Shown here: positions 1-13,800 of the stretch, in pieces
Numbering within the stretch: position 1 is the stretch's first letter
Layout: each line of letters opens with the position of its first letter
NCBI GenBank assembly: GCA_963921195.1
Contig: OY992540.1
Span: 16,003,136 to 16,067,135 of the forward strand
Direction of reading: 5' to 3'
Source: Pegoplata infirma
Lineage: Eukaryota; Arthropoda; Insecta; Diptera; Anthomyiidae
DNA: 64,000 bases
Program-made: the position numbers and the translations under genes
Notes under the pieces: generated by a model
The model's database searches: none
Told to the model about the DNA's origin: nothing
The model's input: only the letters and a program-made list of their open reading frames with translations

Positions 1-469
1 AAAATTTTATGGTAATTTTCCAATCTTAAAATCATTTCTACTGCTCCAATGGTGCGTCATAGAGGGGTCATTTATAAGACCGACCCCCATTAATTTTTTC
101 GTCTTAACATTTCTTTGGAACAAACTAATACCCTATCCCCAATTTCTAAGGGGGCTCCCACACAAAACGAATTTTTTTTAAATTTGCTCCAACCGCTCTA
201 ACTGCCCTAATAGTGCCCTTAGAACAACAACATGTATGACCGACCCACAATATTTTTTTAGTCCAAACATTTTCTCTGAACACACCTACCCTCTATCTTT
301 AACTGTTAAGGCGGTCCCCATCAAATTTTTTTTTTTGTAAATTAGTTTTATTTAATCAGCTTCTACCGGTCCAATGGTGCGTACGAGAGGGGTCATTAGT
401 GAGACCGACCCCCATTTATTTTTACCCTGCAACATTTTTTTAAAACATACCTACGCCCTATCTCCACTC
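1..469. mobile_element. Fold-back element FB-A, partial arm
   Basis: One arm of the long inverted-repeat family seen in full at 2793-5473 and again at 61121-62531. Diagnostic pieces are GACCGACCCCCATT, TACCCTCTATC and CTACCGGTCCAATGGTGCGT. It stops abruptly after CTATCTCCACTC, where the complete copies continue into the inner hairpin. No coding potential is visible. It lies upstream of the first visible NT5C2 exon, probably in an intron. Confidence 0.8.
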
Positions 470-680
470 ATAGTTTTCCAGAAAATTCGAATAAAATAAT
501 TTTTTACAATTCAATCGCGATTTTTGCAAAAAGTGCTCGATCGAAGATTTTGGTTTTCGTTGCTAAATTATTCTTAGACATCCCAAATACATATTCAAAA
601 AAATGGCCAATTTGGACAAAAAGTCCAAAAAATTTTATATTCCCGGTGAAAAATATTCGTATATGAAAACATATACGAGG

Positions 681-1035
681 TAGTGTCCGACCGAACAGTT
701 CGGACAAAAAACGTCATTTAATCAAAAATTTGGTTAAGAAAGTACTTTCAACCACTTTTTTATATGGAATAGGATTGTTGGCGCGATGGAAGATGATTCT
801 GAGTGTAAAATTTAAGAACGAGCACGAAGTAAAGCCGCAATTTCGAAGTTCGGTAACAGATCTGTTTTCAATTCAGACGAACGTTCGGTTACCGAACATC
901 TAAATTATTGCTTAAGTTCGTCCTAGCCATTAAATTTGAAAGTCAGTCTATTGCCTAAACAAACGGCCATCAGAAAAAGCTGTTAAAAATGCTTGCAAAT
1001 ATTGATTTTTGGCCGAACTGTTCGGTCGGACACTA
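681..1035. mobile_element. 355-bp MITE with 8-bp target duplication ATACGAGG
   Basis: Termini are perfect inverted repeats of 23 bp beginning TAGTGTCCGACCGAAC, and each contains an inner palindrome CCGAACAGTTCGG. The element is flanked on both sides by the direct repeat ATACGAGG (673-680 and 1036-1043). An 8-bp duplication is typical of the hAT or P superfamilies. It has no open reading frame, so it is non-autonomous. A diverged relative of one end may lie near 7926. Confidence 0.88.
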
Positions 1036-1773
1036 ATACGAGGTTATATAGAAGTTAGGAGGTCGGGGGAGTCCCTTTCGCGATTAATGTAAACAACTCA
1101 TTCGCGCATTAAAAATATCATTTTATTATAATTTTTTTTTTGTAACCACGCCCCAAAAAACGGGCGCACCAAAAAAAATTAGCATTTCCTAATTTATTAA
1201 TTAATAAATAATTAAATTAATTTTTAAACAAATATAATTAATACTTTTCGAAATAATCTTTCAATTAAATTCAAACTTTAATGGATGTTTTATAAATTTT
1301 ATTAATCCTTTTTGAATTCCAAAAAATCTTTTTAAATAGAATTTTCAATTTTCAAATGGAATTTTTTAATTCCAATTGATATTTTTTGTGAATCGCGTCT
1401 GATAGTGGTGTAGTAAAACTTTTTATTAACAAAAAAAAATACATTGAAAAAAAAATATTTATAAAATTACACAACATTGCAATTTTAAAATTGATAACCC
1501 TATAACCTTTTCAAAACAAATCGTCTGATTTCAAAAAGCATACAATTTATATTTTTCTACACATTTAGCAAAATGACGTCTTAAACTATTAGCAGATAAT
1601 TATGAATTAAATGAAAAATAAACAGAAAAGAAGAAATAATTTTACAATACACCTAAAAATATGCTATAAAAAATTACTGTTTGATAAAAAAAACTTGCAA
1701 AAATATGTCAAAAATCCTTAAAATATGTTTAAAAAAAAAATAATTTAAATAAATTTTTCTTTTTTCTTTTCAG
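1036..1773. other. AT-rich, presumably intronic, nothing recognised
   Basis: Very AT-rich sequence ending in a polypyrimidine tract and CAG acceptor at 1771-1773. I looked here for the missing N-terminal exon of the nucleotidase and found no candidate. Confidence 0.5.
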
Positions 1774-1847
1774 AATTTTTGTTAATCGTTCCCTTCATTT
1801 GGAAAATATTAAATTCTATGGCTTTGATATGGATTATACCTTGGCGG
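1774..1847 (+). CDS. NT5C2-like, first visible exon
   Basis: Begins with the last base of a codon split by the upstream intron, then encodes [20 protein letters not shown] with the catalytic HAD motif I. The donor GTAAGT at 1848 splits the Glu codon of the following EYKSPQYE (one base in this exon). Confidence 0.95.
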
Positions 1848-4800
1848 GTAAGTTTACACTCTTTTGAATTTCCCCACCTTTCTTACTTTCTAACACCTTT
1901 AAATTCCTAATTTCAGAATACAAATCCCCTCAATATGAACAAATGGGTTTTGATTTAGTCAAAGAACGTTTAGTGGCCATGGGTTATCCCAATGAAATTA
2001 TGCAATTTGAATATGATCCCTCATTCCCCATTAGAGGTCTATGGTTTGATACTTTATATGGTAATCTCTTAAAAGTCGATGCCTATGGTAATATTTTAGT
2101 ATGTTGTCATGGTTTCGAATTTTTAAAACAGTAAGTTTTAAATATTTTCTAATTTTTTTTTAAATCTTTAAATTATTATTTTTCTTCTCTTTTTACAGTT
2201 CTCAAGTTTATGAATTGTATACAAATAAGTTTTTAAAATTAGATGAATCCCGTGTTTATGTTTTAAATACTTTATTCAATTTACCTGAAACATATCTCTT
2301 AGCCTGTTTAGTGGATTTCTTTACCAATAGTTCCGAGTATACCGAGTAAGTTTTTAAAAATATTTTTTTTTGTTATATTAAGAAGTTTGGACAATAGAAA
2401 AGAAGTCGAAAAATCGGCCAAATTGAAAAAAGTTTGGTGAAAAATTTTTATAAAATAACACACTGGGCAACAAATTTGGGGTCACAGAGTATTTCTAGAA
2501 TGAAACCAAAACAAACTTAAAGTATGCCATAAGTAGACCCAGGGCTGTCAGACAAGTTGGGGATAAATAGCAAATAGGTCAAAAAATCTCATTTGGGTAT
2601 TTTTATGGGGATTTTAAAAAATATTTTGGGGATTTTTTGGAGATATTTAAAATTTTATCTATTTATAACACCAGCTTTTTTTTTTGTATAATCAACGATT
2701 TTTAATAAAAATTTTAATGATTAGCACTCTTTGGTACGAGTTTACGAAGCGCATTCAGTAAAATGAGCATTTATCGGCTGTAAAATATATGAGGCATTCC
2801 ATGTCAAATCGGACACTTTGAAAAAAAATTTTTTTAGATTTTCCCAATTTGTTTACAGTTTTTAGTACCCTCTAAAAACTCTTTCGTGGTAAATTTTCAG
2901 ATTTTTTTGATGATCCCTTCAAAAGATATCGAATTTTTAAAAATTGGTAGTTTGTTCCTTTACTCAAACTTCTTTTACTCATAACTTCTTCAATAATGGT
3001 CCAAATTTCAAATTTTATTTTTCAGAATTTTTGTTTTTTTACATACTTTTAACAAAAAAATCCCAAAAAAATTCTTAAAAGCGCTTTAGTATGCGATTTT
3101 TAAGTTTTAAAATTTAAATCTCATTTTTGAAAATGTTTGTACTCTTCGATTTTTTTCAAATTTTTTTGTGTAAAACTTCTATCGATTCTACAATTTTTTT
3201 GCCCAGGAGGATCGTGGGATAACGACTATTAAAATTTTTTAAAATTTTTAAAAAATTTTTTATTGTAATTTTCCAATCTTAAAATCATTTCTACTGCTCC
3301 AATGGTGTGTCAGAGAGGGGTCACTTATAAGATCGACCCCCATTAATTTTTACGTCTTAACATTTCTTTGGAACAAACTAATACCCTATCTCCAATTTCT
3401 AAGGGGGCTCCCACACAAAACGACATTTTTTTAAATTTTCTCCAACCGCTCTAACTGCCCTAATAGTGCCCTTAGAGCAACAAAATGTGTAACCGACCCA
3501 CAATATTTTTTTAGTCCAAACATTTCTCTGAAGACACCAACCCTCTATCTCTAGTTTTTAAGGCGGTCCCCACACAATTTTTTTTTACTTTTTGTAAATT
3601 TGTTTTATTTAATCAGCATCTACCGGTCCAATGATGCGTCCGAGAGAGGTCATTATTGAGCCCTCATTTATTTTTACCCTCCAACATTTTTGTAAAACAT
3701 ACCACAGCCCTATCTCCACTCCCTAAGTAGGCTTCCATTCAAAATTAAATTTTTATAAAATTTGCTCCAACTCTTATTTGTATGGGAGCCTACTTAGGGA
3801 GTGGAGATAGGGCTGTGGTATGTTTTACAAAAATGTTAGAGGGTAAAAATAAATGACGGTCTCACTAATGACCCCTCTCGGACGCACCATTGGACCGGTA
3901 GAAGCTGATTAAATAAAACAAATTTACAAAAAATAAAAAAAATTGTATAACAGTTAAAGATAGAGGGTAGGTGTGTTCAGAGAAATTGTTTAAACTGAAA
4001 AAATATTGTGAGTCGGTCATACATTTTGTTGCTCTAAGGGCACTATTAGGCATAGATGAGAATTTTTCATTACCATTGAAATTTAATTACCATTGGTTGA
4101 TATCAATGGAAATGAAAAAATGTTCATTACCATTTAATGGTAATTAAATTTTTTTAATTGAAAAAATAATTACTAATGGTAATGAAATGCACCAATTGCT
4201 GAAAAACACCAATTATAATTGGTTTCAAAACCAATGCTTTGCACATTTTTGTTTTTTTTTTTTTTGAAAAGTTGAAAATTTAACATCAATGTATGTTTTT
4301 ACAAAAAAATATATAAAAAAAGACAAAAAACAAAACGCAAATAAAAATTTTAAATATTGTGTTATACAAAGGCAATCAACGTGTGTTTGGTTTATGAAAT
4401 GTGAAAAACTAAAACACCATACAACAGATATTTCCAAATATTAACGATTTTGACAATATTGTGACGACTTTTACTAATGGTAATTATTTTTTTTAAGTGA
4501 TGCCATACCAATGGCAATTATTTTTTTTTTTAATTTTCATTAGTAATTAAATTAATAAGTAATTTAATTGATACAATTGATACAACCAATGGTAATGAAA
4601 AAAATTTCATTACCATTGACATCAATTAAATGGTAATTAAACCATCAATTAATTGGTCCCTTTAATTAATTAGTCCCATCTATGCTATTAGGGCAGTTAG
4701 AGCGGTTGGAGCAAATTTTAAAAAATGTCGTTTTGTGTGGGACCCCCTTTAGAAATTGTAGATGATTGGAGAGAAAATGTTTAAACTGAAAAAATATTGT

Positions 4801-7800
4801 GAGTCGGTCATACATTTTGTTGCTCTAAGGGCACTATTAGGGCAGTTAGAGCGGTTGGAGCAAATTTTAAAAAATGTCGATTTGTGTGGGAGCCCCCTTA
4901 GAAATTGGAGATAGGGTATGAGTTTGTTCCAAAGAAATGTTAAGACGTAAAAATTAATGGGGGTCAATCTTATAAATGACCCCTCTCTGACGCACGATTG
5001 AAGCAGTAGAAATGATTTTAAGATTGGAAAATTACAATAAAAAATTTTAAAAAATTTTAATAATCGTTATCCCACGATTCTCCTGGGCAAAAAATTTGTA
5101 GAATCGATAAAAGTTTTGCACAAAAAAATTTCAAAAAAAACAGAAGGGTACAAACATTTTCGAAAATGAGATTTAAATTTTTAAACTTAAAAATCGCATA
5201 CTAGAGCGCTTTTAAGAATTTTTCGGGATTTTTTTTTTAAAAGTACGTAAAAAAACAAAAATTTTGAAAAAAAAAATGAAATTTGGACCATTATTGCAGA
5301 AGTTATGAGTAAAAGAAGTTTGAGTAAAGGAACAAACTACCAATTTTTAAAAATTCAATATCTTTTGAACGGGTCATCAAAAAAATCTGAAAATTTACCA
5401 CGAAGGAGTTTTCGAAGGGTACTAAAAACTGTAAACAAATTGGGAAAATCTAAAAAAAAAAAAAATTCAAAGTAATATACATATAAACATTGGCGACAAC
5501 CGTTTATTTACGCGTTTGGGGATTTTTTATTGTCAAATCTATGAAATAAATTTATAAATCACCATCCATAACTTTTTGTTTTTTTTTTTTTGTGAGTGAA
5601 GAAAACTTTTTTTGTGTGATTAAAAAACATATTTTACATTCTTTAGGGATTTTTGGGGATATTTTGTTATATGTTTGGGGACAACGGAAAAAAGTACCTT
5701 GCAATTTTCTTAAAGGGAACTTTTCCCCCTGGTCCTACTTTTCCAATATACGAATTTGAGCCAATGACCATAAGACATATTTGGGCCAAACTTAAAGGGT
5801 TTAGCTCCTTTGGTTCGGGCTGCATCGTATTTTCTGCAGACGGACAACCGGATGGCCGGACGGGCATCAATAATGTACTTTATGAGGTCTCCGCCCTATA
5901 TTTTGATGCGTTACACACGAAATGACAAAGTGAGTACACCCCCATAATGTGATTGGACAGTAAAGTGTTAATTAAAATTAAATGTTGACCTTAACCTTAT
6001 AAAGTTCCTGCGAGTTGAAATAAAATTTAAACTTTAATACATGAGTGATTTCTGGAAAACATGTATATGAACTATAAGTGACCATAAGTAGCCTTTTGTT
6101 TAAAAATGTTTAATGAAACTAGCACAATGCACATACAGTGCCACATAACTTATTTCGTGCAGTGCAATTTTGAAACGAATTTCAATCAACAAAAACGCGG
6201 ATTCAATAAATTTTTTGATTAAAATTCCTTCAATTAAAAAAATTCTTATACCAATCCCCAAATTGTAAGTGTTTGATTGAAAATTTCTTCAACTAAATGT
6301 TTTTTCGATTTTGATAAAAAATTTGATAAATTTTTTATTTATAGTCAATCAAAATAATGATTGATTTAACAAATGAATTGTAAGCTTATGACAAAATTAT
6401 TAAAAAATTCATCTTTTTTGCTTTCAAATACATATGTTGCCAACAATAAAAAAAAAGTAAAATCCGATTATTTTGTATATTTTTGAATTAATTTATTCAA
6501 ATAAATTTAAGCGAAAAAAAAATCTGGTGTGTTGAAAATTTGTAATTCGACAATTAAAAAAATAATAAAAATGTTAATCAGAACATTGATTGACTCACTT
6601 AAATTAAATTTTGTTGAGCAATAGATTTAATTGAAAATTTTTAGCCAATAATTTTTTAATAAAAATACAAAATCTTAGTATAAACGAGTATTATTTAAAA
6701 AATCTAGGGCAATATGCTCTTTTTATGAGTTTCGTAAACATGCATTCTATGCGAAATCACAGATTTTCGGACACGCCCCATTTCGATTTCTCTTATTTTC
6801 TTATATGATTAAATTTATTGTGCCTTTTTTGACTTTGATTCATTATTAGAAAAAAGAAAATTTTTAGAGCACCCTATTAGTTCCCGTAGCCGGTATTGTG
6901 AGTGTATTTCCACGTTCTCTCATTATATCCTACACCACACTGTGGTACAGGGTATAATGAGTTTGTGCTGATGTTTGTAACTACCCGAAATATTGGTCCT
7001 AGACCCACATTCAAGTATACCGATCGACTCAGAATCACTTTTTGAGTCGATTTAGCTATGTCCGTCCGTCCGTCCGTCCGTCTGTCTGTCCATGTAAACG
7101 GTGTAAACACAATAAAAAAAAATTTTCAAACAAGAAACAAAAAAAAAAACAAGTAAGAGTATTAAATTCTGCTGTGCCGAATCTTTTATACCCTCCAAGA
7201 TAAATAAAAAAATAAAAAATGGCTGGGGCGTCTTTTTTTTGGGGGGAGGGCGTCGGCGGCGTTGGTGGGGCATACCTTAACCCCCGCTATAAATGTTAAA
7301 AAATTATTTGTTTACGATATTTACGCTTAAATAAAAAAATTTTATCGTTATTTTTAATTATTTTCTATAAACACGCCCCCAAAAGGGGGCGGTCTGAAAA
7401 AAAATAGAGTTTTCTAATACCCTTGGTCCAAATGCTGGTCTACAAACATAATATGCAATAAAAATTTTACATTTGTTGTGCAAAAATTAGAAAAACCTCG
7501 TAATAAAATTGTTGGGGTTGTTTTAATTCTTCAAGGGGGAACTTTTTTCCCCCGTGCCTATCTCGCCCATCTTTGAACTTAACCTTACCAGTAACATAAG
7601 AGTTATTGTTGCCGAATTTCAGGGCTCTAGCTCTTTTGATTTGGATCGTGGTTTCTACAGATTAACGGACGGACATCGCTAGAATGTCTTACAAGGAAGG
7701 TTTTTCACAGGGCACCCACCGTTACCTGTTTTTTTTAGCTGCCCAATCTCAAATTTAAAAAAAAGATTGCACTCTTATGAATAAATAAGGGCTTTTTGAG

Positions 7801-10800
7801 GGCGAACTATTAGGGATTTCGCCAAACGAAAAAATATGGGTCTGCTTAATTTTGATAGAGATTATTATAAATGATTTTGGCGATATTTACAGACCAAAAA
7901 TTTTTTACCATAAAAATTCCTTTTAGTAGTGTCCGAATATTAACATATATTCACTTTGTTCGGAACTTTCCGACTTTCAAGTCAAAAAAGGAATCCAAAG
8001 ATATTGCCCTACAGGTCCAAAATTGTTGTGTGTTAATATTTACCTAAAATGTCAACTTTTCCGACCACGACAATTTCAAGAGTCGAAACAAGAAAAATTT
8101 GCTCCACCCTAGTTTACAGTAGACCGGATCGTTTAAAGCTTTTTTGATTTTCTAAAAGTTGTGAATGGATATTAAATAAATTGTGTAAAGATTTTCGCTT
8201 AATTGCAACCCCAAAAGTCAACTTTCCCGATCCCGACGTTTTCGAAATTTAAAAAAAGATATATTTCCTCCACCCTAATGTACATATATTTGTAACAGAC
8301 AATAGTCAAACAAAAGCTCCTAATATTCTCGAGGATATCCTTGTGTATATAACAATAACAAATTGTTTTCATGAATTTTGTTTTATATTATTTTAACAAA
8401 GAATTTATTGTTTAAAAAATAAAGTTAATGATAAGTAGCCAGTCAGTCCAAAGCAACAAATAACACATTGTATGATGACCAGACAGGATGACTGACATAT
8501 TGAAGGCATCATGATATTGACAAGTTAGATATTTAATGTAAAGAAATTTAATCTAAAACAAAACAAAAAATATTATGGCAATGAAATTATTTAAAGGTTG
8601 TAATAAATTTAAGATGGGAAAGATATTGCCAAGTTTAGTTTAATTTAAAAAGCTTTGCATTAAATTAAATTGCCACTTACACAATTTAAAAAAAAAAATC
8701 TTGTCAAATTACTAGAAAAATTCTCGTAATCCCATTTTACCAATATTAGACAGTTTTCCTTGTTTATTAACAAATAATTTTCGATCGAAATTTACACTTT
8801 TTTTGTAATTTTACAGTTTTTCTTGTAATATTACAAATTTTCAAAGTTTTTTACAAAAAAAAAATCTAGTTAATTTACGAGAATTCCTTGTAAGTTTTAT
8901 TTCGCCTAAAAATTGTAAATTTACCAAATTATTGGTAAAACAAATTAGTAAAATTACAAAAAAGCTCTTAATTTTTACTAGGAATTGTCGTAAAATAGGA
9001 GGTAGCTAAAAATCTAGTAAAGTTACGAAACCTCCGTGTAAGTTTTAAAGCGTCAAAAAAATGTGTAAATTTACAATTTTATTGGTAAAATTGTAAAATT
9101 ACAAAATTATTGGTAAAAATCTTGTAAAATAACAATGAATTTTTGTTAAATTAGAGATAGAAAAAGGTTCAAACTTTTTTTGTAATTTTACAAGGTTTTT
9201 TAAGATCTCAAATTTCAAAAAATATTTCATAAAAAAAAATTTTTGTGTCCGGGACTGAAAATTTTCAAATTTTTTTTCAAAACTTCCAAAATTTGTCAAA
9301 AAAATTTTTTTTTTCTAAAACTAAAATCAAACACAAATCCCTTTTGGAAATCGTTGTTAAAGCGCTCTTAGACAGGAATTTTAAACCATTTTTGTTTTGG
9401 AATAATCATATATTTTGTATAAAGTAGTCTCAAAACGCCTAAAAAAGCTTTGAATTATTAAAAAAGTCCCGTAATCCTATTTTACCAATATTTAACAGTT
9501 TTCCTTGCTTTTTAACAAAAAAATTTCGATCAAAATTTTAATTTTTCGTTGAAATTTTACAATTTTTTTTGTAAATGTAAAAATTTTCAAGGTAATTTTA
9601 CTAAAATATCTAGTTAAGTCACGAGAGTTCCTTGTAAGTATTTTCCAATCAAAAAAGTTGTAAATTTAACATAGTATTAGTAAAAAACTTGTAAAATTAC
9701 AAAAAAGCTCGTAAGTTTTACTAGAAATTCTAGTAAAATAGAAAGCAGCACAAAATCTAGTTAAGTCACGAGAATTCCTTGCAGTTTTTATCGCACCTAA
9801 AAAGTTTTAAATTAACGATTTTATTGGTAAAAAGTTTGTAAATTGTTTGTAATTTTACAAACTTTTTACTAATAAAATTGCAATTTTTACTAGGAACTCA
9901 AGTAAAATGGGAGGTTGCCAAAATTTTCTAACGATAGTTTTTTTGGTTTTGAAAATGATTTTTTTTTTTCGTGCTTTCAGAACTTTTTTTCTTAAACTGT
10001 CGAAAATTTCTGTTTGGTAGTATACAAAAAATGTTTAATCACATTTTATGTCATTTAATACAATCTGTCACTTGTATTTATTACAACATAAACCTGTATA
10101 AATTAAACACACAAAAAGTTAAATATCAAGCCAATACCCTCCTTGCAAATCAACATCTAAAAACTTTTCTCCTGTTGCAAGAAGTGATGTCAAAAACATG
10201 TTGCTCTGTTTAATGAGCTTGAAATCTAAGCAATATTTCAAGGATTTAGTTAAAGAGGAAAAAAAACATAGACGAAGAATTCACTTGATTTAACTTAAAG
10301 TAAAAGTTTTTTCTTTCTGCTTCAGGAAAATTTATGTATTTAACATTAACCTCTTTTCTAAACATATACACACAAAAAAAATTGTTTTGTCAAATTACTA
10401 GGAAAAGTCTCGTAATCCCATTTTACCAATATTTAACAGTTTTCCTTGTTTTTTAACAAATCGAAATTAACATTTTTTTTTGTAATTTTACAATTTTTTT
10501 TGTAATTTTACAAATTTTCAAGATAATTTTACAAAAAAAAATCTAGTAAATTTACAAGAATTCCTTGTAATTTTAATTGCACCAAAAAACTGTAAATTTA
10601 CAATTTTATTGGTAAAAAGCTTGTAAAATTACAAAATTATTGGTAAAAAGTTTGTAAAATTACTAGGAATTCTCTTAAAATAGGAGGTAGCAAAAAATCT
10701 AGTAAAATTACATTTTTTTTGTAATTTTACAAATTTTCAAGATGATTTTACCAAAAAATTCAAGTAAATTCACGAGAATTCCTTGTAATTTTAATTGCGC

Positions 10801-13800
10801 CAAAAAACTGAAAATTTACAATTTTATTGGTAAAAAGTTTGTAAAATTACAAAATTATTGGTAAAAAACTTGTAAAATTACTAGGAATTCTCGTAAAATA
10901 TGAGGTAGCAAAAAATATAGTAAAATTACGAAACCTCTTTGTAAGTTTTATAGTGTCAAAAAATTTGTAAATTTACAATTTTATTGGTAAAAACATTGTA
11001 AAATTACAAAATTATTGGTAAAAATTTTTTAAAATTACTAGGAATTTTTGTCAAATAGGAGGTAGCTAACAGAAAAAAGTTACAAGAAAAAGTCTCGTAA
11101 TCCAAAAACATTTTCGATCGAAATTTACATTTTTTTTTTTTTTGGTAATTTTACAATTTTTTTTGTAATTTTACAAATTCTCAAGTTTTTTTACAAAAAA
11201 AATCTAGTAAATTTAAGAGAATTCCTTGTAAGTTTTATTGCGCCAAAAAATTGTAATTTTACAATTTTATTGGTAAAAAGCTTGTAAAATTACAAAAAAG
11301 CTCGTTATTTTTTTAAGGAACTCTCGTAAAGTAGGAGGTAGCAAAAAATCTAGTAAAGTCACGATACCTCCTTTTAAGTTTTATCGCCTCAAAAAATTGT
11401 AAATTTACAATTTTATTGGTAAAAAGCTTGTAATGTTACAAAATTATTGGTAAAATTACTAGGCATTCTCCTCAAATAGGAGGTAGCAAAAAAAAAGTTA
11501 CAAACTTTTCTTGTCGTTGTACAGGTTTTTTTTTTTGCGTGTACCTACCTACACTTTGATAAAGTTTTGAAAAATAACATTAACAATAGAATTGTTTATC
11601 GATTTATATTGAAATTGTTTACCCAACAATTTCCGGCTTCCTTCACTTCCTTTTCTAAACAAGGAGTGTATTTAGAATTTTATTGTTATTACGTGTAAAG
11701 TTTAAAGTTGTAAACCATAAAAATAAATTATTATGTGTAATGTTTTAGAAAGTGTTTAGTGCCTATTGAAAGCATATGAAATTTATTGATGTTTGGGAAT
11801 AAAATAGGAGAAAAAGTTAAAATCGACTTGGCCGAATCCATGAATACCCTCCACAAAAAGAAATGCTTAGCAAATTTTGACTAAGAATATTTTGTTTCAA
11901 GTAAACAAAAATTTTTCACTATTTATTTAAAAAAAAATTATTTAGTGTAAATTTTTTTTAGTGTAAAATTTTTTTAAGGAGTAAAATTTTTTTAGTGACA
12001 AAAATGTTTTGAAAAATGTTTTTGTGGCTTACTAATGTGCGTTGATTGCTTTTTTCAACCCCTGAATTTAATATGAAATTAATCCGAAATTGATAGTTTT
12101 GCTTATAACTTTTGAATCACTACACCACACAGTGCCACATTTGGCCAATCTAGGACGACAAAAATCCTATTTTAATTATATTGACTTGAAATTCGGTATA
12201 AATGTTCGTTTTGACTTCGAAAATAACATTATGAAAAATATGGGAGGCCGGTTAAGGGCCACGCCCACTTTTAAAAAAAAAATTTAATTTTGGTTATAAT
12301 TTCTTTAAATTTGGTACATATACTCTCAATGTCTGTAGAAATAATATCACAAAAAAAGGGGCGGTCAGACAACTTCCACGCCCACTTTTTTAAAATATGT
12401 TTAAATAATATGTAAAAACAATATCGCCCCACTGTAGTCGGCGTCGCAGACGGTCGCAAAAGTTAGCCGCTGAAATAAGTTCTATGGAAATTGGTCAATA
12501 TATCTGAAAAAGTCCGGCGACCAATACGGACCAAAAACAAAAGTTCTATTTCATCAAAAAAAAAAAAATATATATAATTTTCTTTTCAAAAATTTTTATT
12601 TTGTTAAAAATTTAATAAAAATAGAAAAATTTGTTCAAAAAAAAGAAAAGATATGACTTAAAGCATTTAAATATGCTTTAAAATTACAAAAAAGAGTGGA
12701 TAAATATCTCATTTTGTTCAAAAGTTACAACAGTTTAAACTCGACTTAATTTATGAAAAATAATGTACACTAGTTACAGGATTTTACAAGATGCAACTTT
12801 ATGCACCCACCTGTTAGTAACAAACTGAATTATCGTTCTTATATGATTATTTCCCTGCTATTAGGAATATTCTATAATACATACAAACATATCATGAATA
12901 TCGGGGAACTTTTTTTCTTATTTTTGTCGTGGTAGATTGGCCAAATGTGGCACTGTGCACCATGGGCTAGGATATCCAATTTTTGGCGAATAAGGTACGC
13001 GGGGCAACACATATTTAAAAATATTTTTTCAGAATGTTGACATCTTAAATTTTGTCCACCTTAAATATCTTTTTCATAAATTTCTAACTCACTCACTTAT
13101 AATTTATGAACAAAAAAATTGAGTCACGCTCACTTGAGCAACTGGCCTTTCGATCACGCGTAATTCAAGTGGCCAGCGTCTATCTCTAATACTAAGTATT
13201 AAAGCTGGCAACGCATTTAAGCAATGACAATAATTAATTTAAGTACAATTAGCTAAGAATGAAAAAATCATATCCGCCATATTGCACTCGCCATTTTTAA
13301 TTTAAAATCTTTAATTCCAAAATCAGATGTAACTGCCGAAAAACCATCAAAATCAAAGCTTTTGGTGGTTTTTCGGATAACATAAAATTTAAAAAGTATA
13401 AGTTATTAGCTACCCCCATGGACGTATACAGAGGGTGGGCACAGGGGGCACGTGCCCTCCCCCCCCCTTTCGATTTGAAAATTTTTAAAATTAAAAAAAA
13501 AAATTTAAAAAGTCATTTATATCGAAATATCAGTAAAATATTTTAAAAAACACAAGATATTTTTTTCTACCAAAACCTGAGATACTATTTCTTTACGAAA
13601 TTTTCAGATTCTGAAAAGTTTTTTCTATAGAAACATTTTTAGATTCTAATACATTTTTTCAACTCTTTTTTGTAACTCTTACGTGAAGCAATAAAACGAT
13701 TTTTTTTTAAATCTTCAAATTTGAATGTTTCGAAAATGGAACGCCTAACTTACGAATACGTAGCAGTAGATCCACAAAAAAGGGAATATCGGAAAAAATG

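Noticed and set aside
5653..5925. 90-codon open frame as a gene
   Set aside because: It runs through a decayed mini-me-like repeat whose other copies do not keep the frame, and the translation has no protein-like features.
7060..7092. GTCC tandem repeat as an independent microsatellite locus
   Set aside because: The same run occupies the same place in every mini-me-like copy, so it is part of that element.
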